A stretch of DNA of 64,000 nt from Streptomyces californicus (GTDB taxonomy: Bacteria; Actinomycetota; Actinomycetes; Streptomycetales; Streptomycetaceae): contig NZ_JNZZ01000001.1 of NCBI RefSeq assembly GCF_000717645.1, positions 310,001 through 374,000 of the forward strand, given 5' to 3'. The position numbers were made by a program, and so were the translations under genes. The notes beneath the pieces were generated by a model. That model was given only the letters and a program-made list of their open reading frames with translations, had not been told where the DNA came from and did no database searches. Position 1 is the stretch's first letter. Each line of letters begins with the position of its first letter. This document shows, piece by piece, positions 16,473-24,901 of the stretch.

Positions 16473-19400
16473 TCACGGTCCGAGCTGCGGGCCGATCTCC
16501 GTACGGGAGGAGACGCCGAGCTTGCGCAGGGCACGCGCCACATGGTGTTCGACCGTCCGGTGCGAGAGGACCAGCTCGCGGGCGATCTCCCGATTCGAGA
16601 GCCCGAGCGAGGCCAGCCGGGCCACCGCGCGCTCCCGGGGCGAGAGGTGGTCGCCGTACCCCAGCGCGCCGGGCCTGCGGACGGTGACCTCACCGTGCTC
16701 CCGCAGCCCGCGCTGGCAGCGCAGGACGTCCCACACGGCGTCGAGGTCCTGGTAGGCCGCGATCGCCTCGTGCAGCACCGTCCGCCCACCCGCCGTCCCG
16801 GTGGCCAGCAGGTGGAGGCCCCACGCCTCCCTGACGTACGCGGCTTCCCAGGGCCGCTCCAGCCGCGTCCAGGCGTCGGCGGCGGCTCCGTACAGCGCGT
16901 CGGGCGTCGCGCTCCCGGGCCGGGGGCCGTCCGTGGCGGTGGGCGGGGCCGGGCTGGCCGCGGGGTGCCGGCCCTCCTGCGGGGTGAGCAGGGCCCGGCA
17001 GGTGAGCAGGGCGGCGCGGGCGGCCGGCGCGTCCCGGTCGGCGACGCCCTCGGCGAATTCGGCGGCGAGCCGGTGCGCCTCGTCCGGGCGGCCGTCCCGG
17101 ATCAGGGCGTCGACGGTCGTCGGCACGAGGGGCGTCGCCCACGCCCACGCCCCCGTGCGGCGGACGTGGTGCAGCGCGCCCTCCGCCGCCTGGACGGCCT
17201 GCGCGGGGCGGGCGGCGGCCAGGTGGACACGGGCCGCGGCAGCGGCGGCGGAGGTGAGCACGACACCGGTGTCCAGCGCGGTGGTGCGCACGGCCTGGTC
17301 CAGCAGGCGGCGCGCCACATCCGTCTGGCCCTTGGTGTGGAGGCGGAGCAGCCCGCAGACGAGCAGGGCCTCGGCGTGGAAGTCGGGCACGTTCCGGTAC
17401 TGCTCCTCGGCGCGTTCGGCCCGCTCCAGGAGCCCCTTCCACCGGCCGCCGGTGAAGGCGGCGACCAGGTCCGTGGTCTCGACGAACGCTTCCAGGTACG
17501 GGGCGTGGTGCGTCCGTACCGCCTGCCACGCCCGGTCCTGGAAGGCCCGGGCCCGGTCGGGGTGTCCGAGGGAGGTCGCGGCCCCGGCGAGGTTGGCGTA
17601 CACCCGCGCCGCCGCCTCACCGGTGAGGGTGCCGGGCAGGTCCGCCACCGCGTCCCCCGCCGACGGGTCGCCCATCAGGGCCAGGGCGGTGGCCCGGTTG
17701 GCCAGCACGGCCGACCGCAGCTCCTCCTCGGCGACCTCGGGCAGCAGCCGCTCGGCCTCGGCCAGCAGGCGCCGGTGTTCGCGGAACGACCAGCCCTTGA
17801 GCGAGGGGATGGCGGTGATCGCGAGCGCCCGTGCGGCCTGTCCGGTGGAGACGGTGAGCAGGTCGGGGACGGCCCGTGCTATCTCCTCCAGCGCCGCCGT
17901 GCCGGAGCCCGACTGGTTGCGCAGCAGCAGGCCCAGCAGCAGCCGGATCTCACCGGCCGGGCCGGGGTCGAGGGAGTGCCGGTCGAGCACCTGCCGCAGG
18001 GCTGCGGGCACTTGGGGGCCGGGGCGGGCGTTGAGCGCGACGCGGGCCAGCTTGAGCGCGATCCGGTCCCGGGCGGCGGGCGACGGGCCGTCGCCCAGGG
18101 CGTCGAGGTAGTGGGCGGCGGCCGTCCCCGCGTCGCCACCCCCGGCGGCCCGGTCGGCGGCCGCCTCCAGACAGCGCGCTGCCTCGGTGCGTCGGCCGGC
18201 GTGACGGTAGTGCCCGGCCATCGCCGCCAGCGGTACGGGGCCGGGCTGCCGGGCGAGGGCGCGGGCCGCGCGCAGGTGCAGGACGGGGCGTTCCGGTTCG
18301 GGGATCGCCTCGTGGGCGGCCCGGCGCGCGAGGTCGTAGGGGAAGGCGTAGCGGCCGTCCGCCGCCCGGAGGACGCCGTGGTGGAGCGCCGCGGTGAGGG
18401 CGCGGCGGGCCTCCGGTCCGCCCGACCCGGCGACGGCGGACAGCAGGTCCACGGGCGCGGGGTCGCGCAGGACCGCCGCCGCGGCGACCACCCGGCGCGC
18501 GGCCGGGGGAAGGCGGTTCAGCCGCTCGACCACGATCCGGCGTACAGAGGCGGGCAGGGGCAGTTCCGGCGCTCCGTCGGGGGGCGCGAAGCCGGGTTCG
18601 CCTCCCGCGACCGTGCGGCCGGGGTCGCCTTCCCGAGCCGAGCGGCCGGGTTCACTTCCCCGTACCGGACGGCCCGGGTCGCCTCCCCGAGCCGGGAAGC
18701 CGGGCTCGCCTCCCCGGGCAGGGCGGCCGGGTTCACTTCCCTGGGCAGGGCGGCCGGGTTCGCCTCCCGCCACTTCCTCCGCTTCCTCCGCTTCGGCGCC
18801 CGGGGCGGAGCCCGCTGCCCCGCCTCCGTCGCCGCCCTCATCCGTACGGCCGGGGCGTCGGCGCAGCACCTCCTCGACCACGTACGGCAGCCCGCCCGTC
18901 CCCCGGTGCAGGCGCTCGGCGAACTCCTCCGGCACGGCCCGCGCGCCGAGCAGTCCGGCGGCCAGTTCCCCGGTCTCCGCCACCGACAGCGGCGGGAGGC
19001 GCTGCTCGGCCACCGTGACGTGGGACGGGGCGCGCAGGGGGACCGGGAACGGGAGCCCGTCGCCGTCCTCGCGGGCGGTGAGGACGAGTCCGAGGCGCGG
19101 CGGCGGGTCGGAGACGACCGTACGGAGGAAGGTGCGGGTCCCGGCGTCGGCCCACTGGAGGTCCTCCACGGCCAGCACGGCGTCGCCCAGGTGCGCTGTC
19201 ATGGCGCACAGGGCCCGCAGGACGCGATGGTGTTCGGCCTGCGGTTCGGCCAGGGGCGGCGGCGCGGGCGGGAGCCGGTCGGCGAGGTCGGGCAGCAGCC
19301 CGCGCAGGGCCCCGGTCACCGGGGGCAGGTCCCGGGGCAGGGCGTCGAGCAGTCCGGCCGCGAGGGGGCCGGTGGGCGTGAACGCCTCGATGATCGGGGC

Positions 19401-19760
19401 GAACGGCGGGGACGGCGGAGTGTTCGACGCCGGACCGCAGGCGCACGGGGCTGGAGACTCGTCCGCCGCACGGCCGCAGACACACGGCGCTCGGGCTTCG
19501 TCCGGCGGGCTGCCGCAGGCCGCGCACGGGGCCGGGCTCGTGTCCGGCTCCCGGCAGCGGGCGGTCAGGACGATGCCGCACGGCGAGGGGGTGGCGGCCC
19601 CGTGGAGGAGTTCCCGGACGAACCGGCTCTTCCCCACACCCGTCTCCCCGGTGATCGCCACGACGGAGGGTCGCCGTTCGAGTTCCGTACGCAGGTCGTC
19701 CAGGAGCCGGGAGCGTCCGATCAGGGCGCCGGGGGCGGAGAGTGGTGGCTCGGCGTTCAT
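16473..19760 (-). CDS. large LuxR-family transcriptional regulator with AAA ATPase domain (LAL type)
   Basis: 1095 residues. The N-terminus carries an AAA domain: Walker A VVAITGETGVGKSRFVREL (residues about 33-51) and Walker B AVLAVEDLQWADAG. A long helical TPR-like region follows, and the last 60 residues form a LuxR helix-turn-helix (LSPRERAVARLASLGLSNRE, then HRTVEHHVARALRKLGVSS). Such LAL regulators activate secondary metabolism or catabolic genes on ligand binding. Two odd inserts are present: a Cys/Pro-rich segment near residues 60-115 and a 9-residue repeat tract near residues 330-390. Start ATG 19760 follows GGAGGGA; an extension upstream is less likely. Confidence 0.9.
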   Translation of the reverse strand: MNAEPPLSAPGALIGRSRLLDDLRTELERRPSVVAITGETGVGKSRFVRELLHGAATPSPCGIVLTARCREPDTSPAPCAACGSPPDEARAPCVCGRAADESPAPCACGPASNTPPSPPFAPIIEAFTPTGPLAAGLLDALPRDLPPVTGALRGLLPDLADRLPPAPPPLAEPQAEHHRVLRALCAMTAHLGDAVLAVEDLQWADAGTRTFLRTVVSDPPPRLGLVLTAREDGDGLPFPVPLRAPSHVTVAEQRLPPLSVAETGELAAGLLGARAVPEEFAERLHRGTGGLPYVVEEVLRRRPGRTDEGGDGGGAAGSAPGAEAEEAEEVAGGEPGRPAQGSEPGRPARGGEPGFPARGGDPGRPVRGSEPGRSAREGDPGRTVAGGEPGFAPPDGAPELPLPASVRRIVVERLNRLPPAARRVVAAAAVLRDPAPVDLLSAVAGSGGPEARRALTAALHHGVLRAADGRYAFPYDLARRAAHEAIPEPERPVLHLRAARALARQPGPVPLAAMAGHYRHAGRRTEAARCLEAAADRAAGGGDAGTAAAHYLDALGDGPSPAARDRIALKLARVALNARPGPQVPAALRQVLDRHSLDPGPAGEIRLLLGLLLRNQSGSGTAALEEIARAVPDLLTVSTGQAARALAITAIPSLKGWSFREHRRLLAEAERLLPEVAEEELRSAVLANRATALALMGDPSAGDAVADLPGTLTGEAAARVYANLAGAATSLGHPDRARAFQDRAWQAVRTHHAPYLEAFVETTDLVAAFTGGRWKGLLERAERAEEQYRNVPDFHAEALLVCGLLRLHTKGQTDVARRLLDQAVRTTALDTGVVLTSAAAAAARVHLAAARPAQAVQAAEGALHHVRRTGAWAWATPLVPTTVDALIRDGRPDEAHRLAAEFAEGVADRDAPAARAALLTCRALLTPQEGRHPAASPAPPTATDGPRPGSATPDALYGAAADAWTRLERPWEAAYVREAWGLHLLATGTAGGRTVLHEAIAAYQDLDAVWDVLRCQRGLREHGEVTVRRPGALGYGDHLSPRERAVARLASLGLSNREIARELVLSHRTVEHHVARALRKLGVSSRTEIGPQLGP
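18590..18770 (-). repeat. in-frame 27-bp minisatellite inside the LuxR regulator gene
   Basis: About six and a half degenerate copies of a 27-base unit, encoding variants of a 9-residue unit such as GSEPGRPAR, GGEPGFPAR and GGDPGRPVR. It sits between the ATPase domain and the TPR-like region. Being a multiple of three, copy-number change would keep the frame. Confidence 0.8.
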
Positions 19761-19876
19761 GGCGTCCCTCCGCACCCCGGGCGGCATCGGCATGACGAGC
19801 GGCCGAGCGGATGCGGCCGTGCCGCCGGGACGGCCTCATGATGGCCTGTCCCGGCGGCGGGGAGAAGAGTGGGGAC

Positions 19877-19950
19877 GTCCGCGGCGCGAGTGCGGACGCC
19901 GCGGACGCCCCCCGCCGGCCGGTGAGTTCGCGGAGAGGTTCACCGGCCGG
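19877..19950 (-). terminator. two consecutive hairpins downstream of the subtilase gene
   Basis: This is within the 329-base gap (19761-20089). Stem 1: GTCCGCGGCG (19877-19886) with 19897-19906. Stem 2: CCGGCCGGTGA (19915-19925) with 19940-19950. Both are perfect. They lie after the subtilase stop and before the LuxR gene on the same strand, so terminator function is most likely. Remaining gap sequence is GC-rich with several copies of CGGGGCGGCCGGTC-like elements and no gene. Confidence 0.55.
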
Positions 19951-20089
19951 GTGAGCCGGGGATCCACCGTGGTTCGGGACGTGGATCACCGGCAGTCGTC
20001 CGGGCCGTTCCCGGGGCGGGGCGGCCGGTCCCCGGGCGGGGGCTGAGGACCCCGTCCCGGGCGGCCGGCCCCTGGACCGGGGCGGCCGG

Positions 20090-21703
20090 TCAGAACTGGA
20101 GCGACCAGGCGTTGATGTTGCCCGTGTCGTTGACCCAGTTATCGGTGACGCGCAGCTTCCAGACACCGTTCGCGGGGCTGCTGGAGGCGTTGACCGTGAA
20201 CGTGCCCCGGACGTCGTCGGCGCTGTCGTTGGCGTTGTAGTTCTTCAGGACGGTCACGCCGCCGCCCGGGGCGACCAGCTCGACCTTGAGGTCACCGCGG
20301 AAGGTGTGGCGGATGTCGACGGTGACCGCCAGGGTGGCGGGCGCGTTGCCGGAGACGCCGCTCACGGTGATCGGTGATTCGACGGTGGCGTTGTCGCGGA
20401 TCTGGACCTGACCGGAGCTCTCGAACTTCTTGCCAGGCGGGTCGGTGGGGTCCTCCCCGCCGCCGGTGCCGGTGAAGAGCAGCCGGTTCGGGGAGCCGGT
20501 CCGGGCGTCGCTGATCTTGTCCGGGGTGGCGTTGGCGACCAGTTTGTCCCGCACCTGGGCCGGGGTGAGCGACGGCTCGGCGGCCAGGAGGAGCGCGGCG
20601 GCGCCGGCGGTGTGCGGGGAGGCCATGGAGGTGCCGCTCATCGACTGGTTGGCGTTGTCGCCCCCGTTCGAGGTGGAGATGATCTTGTCGCCGGGCGCGA
20701 AGATGTCCAGGCAGGTGCCGTAGTTGGACGCCTGGCCGTTGCTCCAGCCGGTGGCGCGGGCGTCCGAGCTGTTCGTGGCGCCGACCGTGATCGCGGCCGG
20801 GGTGGACGAGGGCGAGTACTGGCAGGAGTCGGCGTTGTTGTTGCCCGCCGCGACGACCCAGGTGATGCCCGAGGAGATGGAGTTGTTGATGGCGTCGTTG
20901 ATGGACTGGGTCTTGCCGCCGCCGACGCTCATGTTGACCACGGCGGGCTTCTTGGCGTTCTTGGTGACCCAGTCGATGCCCCGCAGGACCGGGTCCCAGG
21001 TGGTGCCGGAGCTGCCCTGGCAGTTCAGGACCCGGACGCTGACGATCTTGGCGCCCTTGGCGACCCCGTAGGAGCCGCCGGCGGCGGTCCCGGCCACGTG
21101 CGTGCCATGCCCATGACAGTCCGACGCGTTGGAGTCGTTGTCGATGAAGTCGTAGCCGCTGGTGGCCCGACCGCCGAAGTCGCTGTGGCTCATGCGGACG
21201 CCGGAGTCGACGACGTAGACCGTGACGTTGGAGGCGTCGCTGGGATAGGTGAAGCTCTTGTCCAGCGGAAGACTGCGCTGGTCGATCCGGTCCAGGCCGT
21301 AGCTGGGCGGGTTGGGCTGGGTTCCGGTGGCGTACGCCGCGCCGTCTGCCTCGACCCGGGCCACGGAGGGGTCGGCGGCGAGCCGCTTCGCCTTCTCCTC
21401 GCTCATCTTCACGGAGAAGCCGCGCAGGGCGGTGGTGTAGGTGCTCCGTACCGTGCCCGAGTGACGCTTGGTCAGGGACTTGGCGACGGAGGGTATCTCC
21501 GTGCGGGCCACGGAGTCCTTGAGGGTGACGATGTAGGAGCCTTCGACGGCGTCGGGCCGGTCCGCACCGACGATCCGGCCCTCGCCGCCGCCCGGCGGCA
21601 CGGGCGCGGCGGCGGCCCCGGCGGTCGAGGCGGCGCCGACGAGCAGGGCGGCACCGGCGCCTACGGCGAGCAGTCTGCGCAAGGTGCGCACGGGACGATC
21701 CAC
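20090..21703 (-). CDS. secreted S8 subtilisin-like protease with C-terminal P domain
   Basis: 537 residues. A signal peptide (RTLRRLLAVGAGAALLVGAA) is followed by an I9 inhibitor propeptide (SYIVTLKDSV...) and a peptidase S8 domain with catalytic Asp (VYVVDSGVRMSHSDF), His (DCHGHGTHVAGTAAGG) and Ser (NQSMSGTSMASPHTAG) plus the oxyanion Asn (VVAAGNNN). The last roughly 120 residues form a proprotein-convertase P/homoB domain (SPITVSGVSGNAPATLAVTV, HTFRGDLKVELVAPGG). Exported, self-processed extracellular protease. The GTG start 21703 has AGGAG at good spacing. Confidence 0.95.
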   Translation of the reverse strand: MDRPVRTLRRLLAVGAGAALLVGAASTAGAAAAPVPPGGGEGRIVGADRPDAVEGSYIVTLKDSVARTEIPSVAKSLTKRHSGTVRSTYTTALRGFSVKMSEEKAKRLAADPSVARVEADGAAYATGTQPNPPSYGLDRIDQRSLPLDKSFTYPSDASNVTVYVVDSGVRMSHSDFGGRATSGYDFIDNDSNASDCHGHGTHVAGTAAGGSYGVAKGAKIVSVRVLNCQGSSGTTWDPVLRGIDWVTKNAKKPAVVNMSVGGGKTQSINDAINNSISSGITWVVAAGNNNADSCQYSPSSTPAAITVGATNSSDARATGWSNGQASNYGTCLDIFAPGDKIISTSNGGDNANQSMSGTSMASPHTAGAAALLLAAEPSLTPAQVRDKLVANATPDKISDARTGSPNRLLFTGTGGGEDPTDPPGKKFESSGQVQIRDNATVESPITVSGVSGNAPATLAVTVDIRHTFRGDLKVELVAPGGGVTVLKNYNANDSADDVRGTFTVNASSSPANGVWKLRVTDNWVNDTGNINAWSLQF

Positions 21704-22155
21704 AGTGTCTCCTCTTGGTGCGTCACAGACCCGGTCGGGCCTGGCGGGGGGTGGGCCGCTCGGCACGGAGCGTCGCGGGAAGAGGCGGGGGCGGAGGCCG
21801 CCCCGTGCGGGCCGGTGGGTCGGCCCGTGGCGGAACGCGCCGCGCGGAAAGGCCGTCGCCCTCCGCCCGGTCGCACCGGGACCACGCCCGACGGCGGGGT
21901 CGAGGCAGCCGAACACCCGTGTTCGCGAGGGGTGTCGTAGCCACGGGACCTTCCGCCCGCCGTCCGGCGTGTTCCGGCCACCAGAGTGTGCGGCGGCCGA
22001 CCGGCGCCTATCAATGCGTAGCGCTACCTAAAGGAAGGGGGGCGTGGCGGACTCCCTGAATTCCTCTCTGTCAGGAATTGTCTTCAGCGCCACCGCGACG
22101 CCCCCGAAGCCCCTGCGCCGCCGTACCGGGTTCGGGTGAGGCTGCCGTACCGGAT
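21704..22155. other. intergenic region with LacI-like palindrome and 24-bp tandem repeat
   Basis: No gene is supported in this 452-base gap. It must contain the promoter of the subtilase gene. At 22018-22027 there is the palindrome GTAGCGCTAC followed by CTAAAGGAAGGGG, resembling the CG-centred operators of LacI-family repressors. At 22120-22167 a 24-base unit is repeated twice (see separate entry). Confidence 0.5.
22018..22027. promoter_or_regulatory. possible LacI-family operator GTAGCGCTAC
   Basis: A 10-base perfect palindrome with the central CG typical of LacI/GalR-family sites, about 315 bases upstream of the subtilase start. Single occurrence and no LacI-family gene in the window, so weak. 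Confidence 0.3.
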
Positions 22156-22167
22156 TCAGGTGAGGTC
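22120..22167. repeat. 24-bp tandem duplication covering the esterase stop codon
   Basis: Copy A 22120-22143 and copy B 22144-22167 match at most positions (GCCGTACCGGRTTCRGGTGAGG). Copy B contains the esterase TGA; copy A reads CGA at the same position, so the duplicated end would encode SLTRTRYG if the stop were lost. Confidence 0.7.
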
Positions 22168-23637
22168 GAAGGGGGCAGGGGGGACGCCCCGCCAGATCCG
22201 GAGCGAAGCCTGCTCGGGATAGGGGACGGTCCTCGGTTCGGCGGCCAGGACGCGGGTCAGCTGGCGGCCGGGATCGTACGCCGCCCACCCGGGGCTGCCG
22301 GTGGAGACGAACCGGACCCACCCCCGCTGGAGTTCGCGCGACACCTCGACGGCCTCGGACGCGGCCTCGTCGCCGAGGAGCTGCCTGCCGGTGGGGCTCT
22401 CCATCGTGCCGAACGCCAAGGGCACGTCGAGACTGTGGCAGGCGCCGCCGATGGTCGGTGAGCCGAGTTGCAGCTCGAACAGGAACGAGCTGCCGCCCGC
22501 CGCCGTGTTCGCCTCGGCCAGCAGCAACGACGGCATACGGAAGGTGGCGTCGGAGAACACCGTCTCCAGCAGGTCTTCCGGGTCCGCGTGCGGGTGGGCG
22601 GCACGGTACGCGTCCGGGCCGTCCGGCGCGGGGGCGAACAGGTCCAGGGCGGTGTCGGCGTCCTGTGCGGTGAACGTTCCCCGCAGCCCCGTCGCGACGC
22701 TGAACAGCCGGAACTCGTCGCGGGTGTGGCCGACGAGGAGGTCGACACCGGCGGCACGGCCGCCGGTCAGAGCGGTCCAGGGCGTTTCCGTGAGGACGTC
22801 GCCGTCGATCACGGGGCACACCGCGATACCCAGGTGGGCGAGCCTTCCCCAGCGCTCCCGGTACTGCGGGAGGTCGACGCACAGACCGGTCAGTTCGTCC
22901 GCCAGACGCTGCGGGGCGACGCCGGCCAGCGCCGAGGCGGTGGGCGCGACGCCGAGGCGGTCCGCGAGCGTGGCGGTGACCTGTTCCGCCAGGGCGGGCA
23001 TGCAGTGCAGTCCCGGCACCGAGTGCGTGATGGCCCTCCGGAACAGGGCGCGCGCCGACGCCATCGTCAGGAGCGCGGCGACCGACCCCGCCCCGCCGGA
23101 CTGCCCGGCCACGGTGACCAGTTCCGGGTCCCCGCCGAACCGGGCGATGTTCCGCCGCACCCATTCCAGTGCCGCGACCTGGTCGAGCAGGCCGCGGTTG
23201 GCCGGAGCGCCGTCGAGCAGGGCGAACCCTTCCGCGCCCATTCGGCAGTTGACACTCACGACGACGAGCCCCGCCCCGGTCAGCACGGCGGGGTCGTACA
23301 TCGGATCACCGGAGTCCCCCGCCATGTAGCCTCCGCAGATGATCCACACCAGCACCGGCAGGCCCCCGCCGCCGGGGTCCGGCGTGGACACATCGAGCGT
23401 CAGCCAGCCCGTGCCGTCGGACGGATCCGCCCGGGTCGGCCCGGACTGCGGTGCGGCGGGTCCGAATGCGACCGCCGGCCGGACGCCCTCCCAGGGACGC
23501 GCGGGGACAGGCGCGGCGAAGCGGAGCGCGCCCACGGGCGGCTGAGCGTAGGGGATACCGCGGAACACCGCGTGACCCTGTCGCCGGCGGCCCTCCACAT
23601 AGCCCTCGGCGGTGCGCACTCTTGGCTGCTCAGGCAC
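22156..23637 (-). CDS. type-B carboxylesterase family hydrolase
   Basis: 493 residues of the carboxylesterase/cholinesterase alpha/beta-hydrolase family: VFRGIPYAQPPVGALRF at the N-terminus, FGGDPELVTVAGQSGGAGS with the nucleophile Ser, an acidic residue in GHTRDEFRLF and catalytic His in GACHSLDVPLAFG. Two positions depart from consensus: the oxyanion strand reads WIICGGYM where HGGG is usual, and the elbow is GQSGG where GESAG is usual. No signal peptide is seen, so a cytoplasmic enzyme. It is divergent from a TetR gene, its probable regulator; substrate unknown. Confidence 0.9.
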   Translation of the reverse strand: MPEQPRVRTAEGYVEGRRRQGHAVFRGIPYAQPPVGALRFAAPVPARPWEGVRPAVAFGPAAPQSGPTRADPSDGTGWLTLDVSTPDPGGGGLPVLVWIICGGYMAGDSGDPMYDPAVLTGAGLVVVSVNCRMGAEGFALLDGAPANRGLLDQVAALEWVRRNIARFGGDPELVTVAGQSGGAGSVAALLTMASARALFRRAITHSVPGLHCMPALAEQVTATLADRLGVAPTASALAGVAPQRLADELTGLCVDLPQYRERWGRLAHLGIAVCPVIDGDVLTETPWTALTGGRAAGVDLLVGHTRDEFRLFSVATGLRGTFTAQDADTALDLFAPAPDGPDAYRAAHPHADPEDLLETVFSDATFRMPSLLLAEANTAAGGSSFLFELQLGSPTIGGACHSLDVPLAFGTMESPTGRQLLGDEAASEAVEVSRELQRGWVRFVSTGSPGWAAYDPGRQLTRVLAAEPRTVPYPEQASLRIWRGVPPAPFDLT

Positions 23638-23675
23638 AGCTCGTCCTCTCCGGCCGGTGTCCGTAGGTTCCCCAG

Positions 23676-23703
23676 GGTTTATCGGTCACCTGTATTATGT
23701 CAA
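23676..23703 (-). promoter_or_regulatory. candidate promoter for the esterase gene
   Basis: On the minus strand TTGACA (23703-23698) is followed after 16 bases by TAAACC (23681-23676). The -35 is a perfect match, the -10 weak. It lies in the 95-base divergent region shared with the TetR gene, where TetR would bind. Confidence 0.4.
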
Positions 23704-23732
23704 CTGTATGAGAACCAGGAACGGGGCGGACC

Positions 23733-24329
23733 ATGCCGAAACAAGTGGATCACCGCGAACGCCGCGAAGCGATCGCCCGAGCGCTGTGGAGAGTGGTGGA
23801 TCTGCGCGGAGTGCAGCACCTGAGCCTGCGCGAGATCGCACGGGAGGCAGGCATCTCCCATGGACAGCTGCAGCACTACTTCGCCTCTCGGCAGGCCTTG
23901 CTCACATTCGCCATGGACTTCGCCGCCGAGCAGACGACGCAGCGCATCAGCCGAAGCCTGGAACAGCTCGGTGATCCGCCGCACCCCCGCGACGTACTCC
24001 GACTGACGCTCACGGAAATGCTTCCGCTCCACGCCGACGCCCGTGCGACCAGCCGGATGAACGCCGCGTACGTCCTGGAGGCGCTGCACGACGAAGAGGT
24101 ACTCGCGCGCACGCGTGACGCCATGGCCAAGGGACGCGCTCAGATGGAGGGGTTGATTCGCCGGGCGATCGCGGACGGGCACATCGACTCCACCCGCGAC
24201 CCGGCGACCGAGACCGACCTTCTTCTCGCTCTCACCGGCTTCGCCACCCTGATCGAACTGCGCGTGATCGATCCCCAGGACGTGCTCAAGGCCGTGGACC
24301 AGCACCTGGACAGGCTGTTCGACCAGTAG
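23733..24329 (+). CDS. TetR-family regulator, divergent from esterase
   Basis: 198 residues. The N-terminal TetR helix-turn-helix is HRERREAIARALWRVVDLRG, LSLREIAREAGISHGQLQHY and FASRQALLTFAMDF. The C-terminal domain resembles the BetI/TetR_C_6 type (long helices with LTEMLPLHADARATSRMNAA). ATG 23733 follows GGGGCGG. Position 95 bases from the divergent esterase suggests it represses that gene and itself; the ligand may be the esterase substrate or product. Confidence 0.92.
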   Translation: MPKQVDHRERREAIARALWRVVDLRGVQHLSLREIAREAGISHGQLQHYFASRQALLTFAMDFAAEQTTQRISRSLEQLGDPPHPRDVLRLTLTEMLPLHADARATSRMNAAYVLEALHDEEVLARTRDAMAKGRAQMEGLIRRAIADGHIDSTRDPATETDLLLALTGFATLIELRVIDPQDVLKAVDQHLDRLFDQ

Positions 24330-24650
24330 CGCCTTGTCGGATGGGGTCGCGGGGCGGCCATGGGGCGGGGTGCCGGTCGGCGGGCCGGACATCCCGTACG
24401 TGACCGGCCCGCTCGCGCTCTCCGGTCACCGGGCCCACGGGACGTGTGCCCGGGGCGCCCATGACCGCGCCCAGCGACGGGTTCGCGGTACTCGCCGCGC
24501 ACCCCGGCGACGCGCCCGGCGGGGTGGTTGGCGTGCTGAGGGGTGCCCGGCGGACCAGGGTCGAACAGGCGCGCTGAGGGGTGTCCGGCGGATCAGGGGC
24601 GGACAGGCGGGCCAGCGTCGTGGACCCGGTCAGGACGCGCCGGACACGCT
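24330..24650. other. intergenic region with 38-bp tandem repeat
   Basis: No gene is supported in these 321 bases between convergent genes. A 38-base unit beginning GCTGAGGGGTG is present twice, at 24535-24572 and 24573-24610, with several substitutions. No convincing terminator hairpin was found, although the sequence is GC-rich throughout. Confidence 0.55.
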
Positions 24651-24887
24651 CTAACCGGAACAGGCCGAGCGGCCGGCCTCCTGCCAGGCGCAGACCGGGC
24701 AGAGCGTGGCGCCCGGGGTCGACTCCGGGTACTCGGTCGGCTCGCGGCACAGCACGCACTCGGCGTACGGAGGACCGCCGGCCGCGCCTCCCGGGCCGGG
24801 AGGCGCGGCCGGTGCTCCGGGCCCGGCAGGCACGCAGTACGTACCGTCGTCGTCCGCGCCGCCGCCCGTGCTCGTACCCGTACTCAT
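24651..24887 (-). CDS. small protein with paired CxxC motifs
   Basis: 78 residues. The N-terminal half is Gly/Ala/Pro-rich and low complexity; the C-terminal half has YAECVLCREPTEYPE and then TLCPVCAWQEAGRSAC, i.e. two CxxC pairs that would form a zinc ribbon-like knuckle. It starts 15 bases after the ABC permease stop on the same strand and looks like the last gene of that operon. Too short for a confident family assignment. A metal-binding accessory to the transporter is one possibility, offered as inference only. Confidence 0.65.
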   Translation of the reverse strand: MSTGTSTGGGADDDGTYCVPAGPGAPAAPPGPGGAAGGPPYAECVLCREPTEYPESTPGATLCPVCAWQEAGRSACSG

Positions 24888-24901
24888 GCCCACGAGCCTA
24901 C

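Noticed and set aside
18590..18770. CRISPR-like array
   Set aside because: The 27-bp units are contiguous, in frame and degenerate, with no spacers or cas genes.
16170..19841. 1223-residue open frame on the plus strand opposite the LuxR regulator
   Set aside because: Composition is Arg/Gly/Ala-rich without domains, and the opposite strand has a complete AAA-LuxR protein. High GC keeps antisense frames open.
20030..20089. Additional terminator immediately after the subtilase gene
   Set aside because: GGCCGG-rich direct repeats fold imperfectly; the two perfect hairpins further on are better candidates.
24330..24650. Extra gene in the gap after the TetR gene
   Set aside because: Frames are open only through GC bias and overlap the end of the CxxC gene in the wrong frame; no start site.
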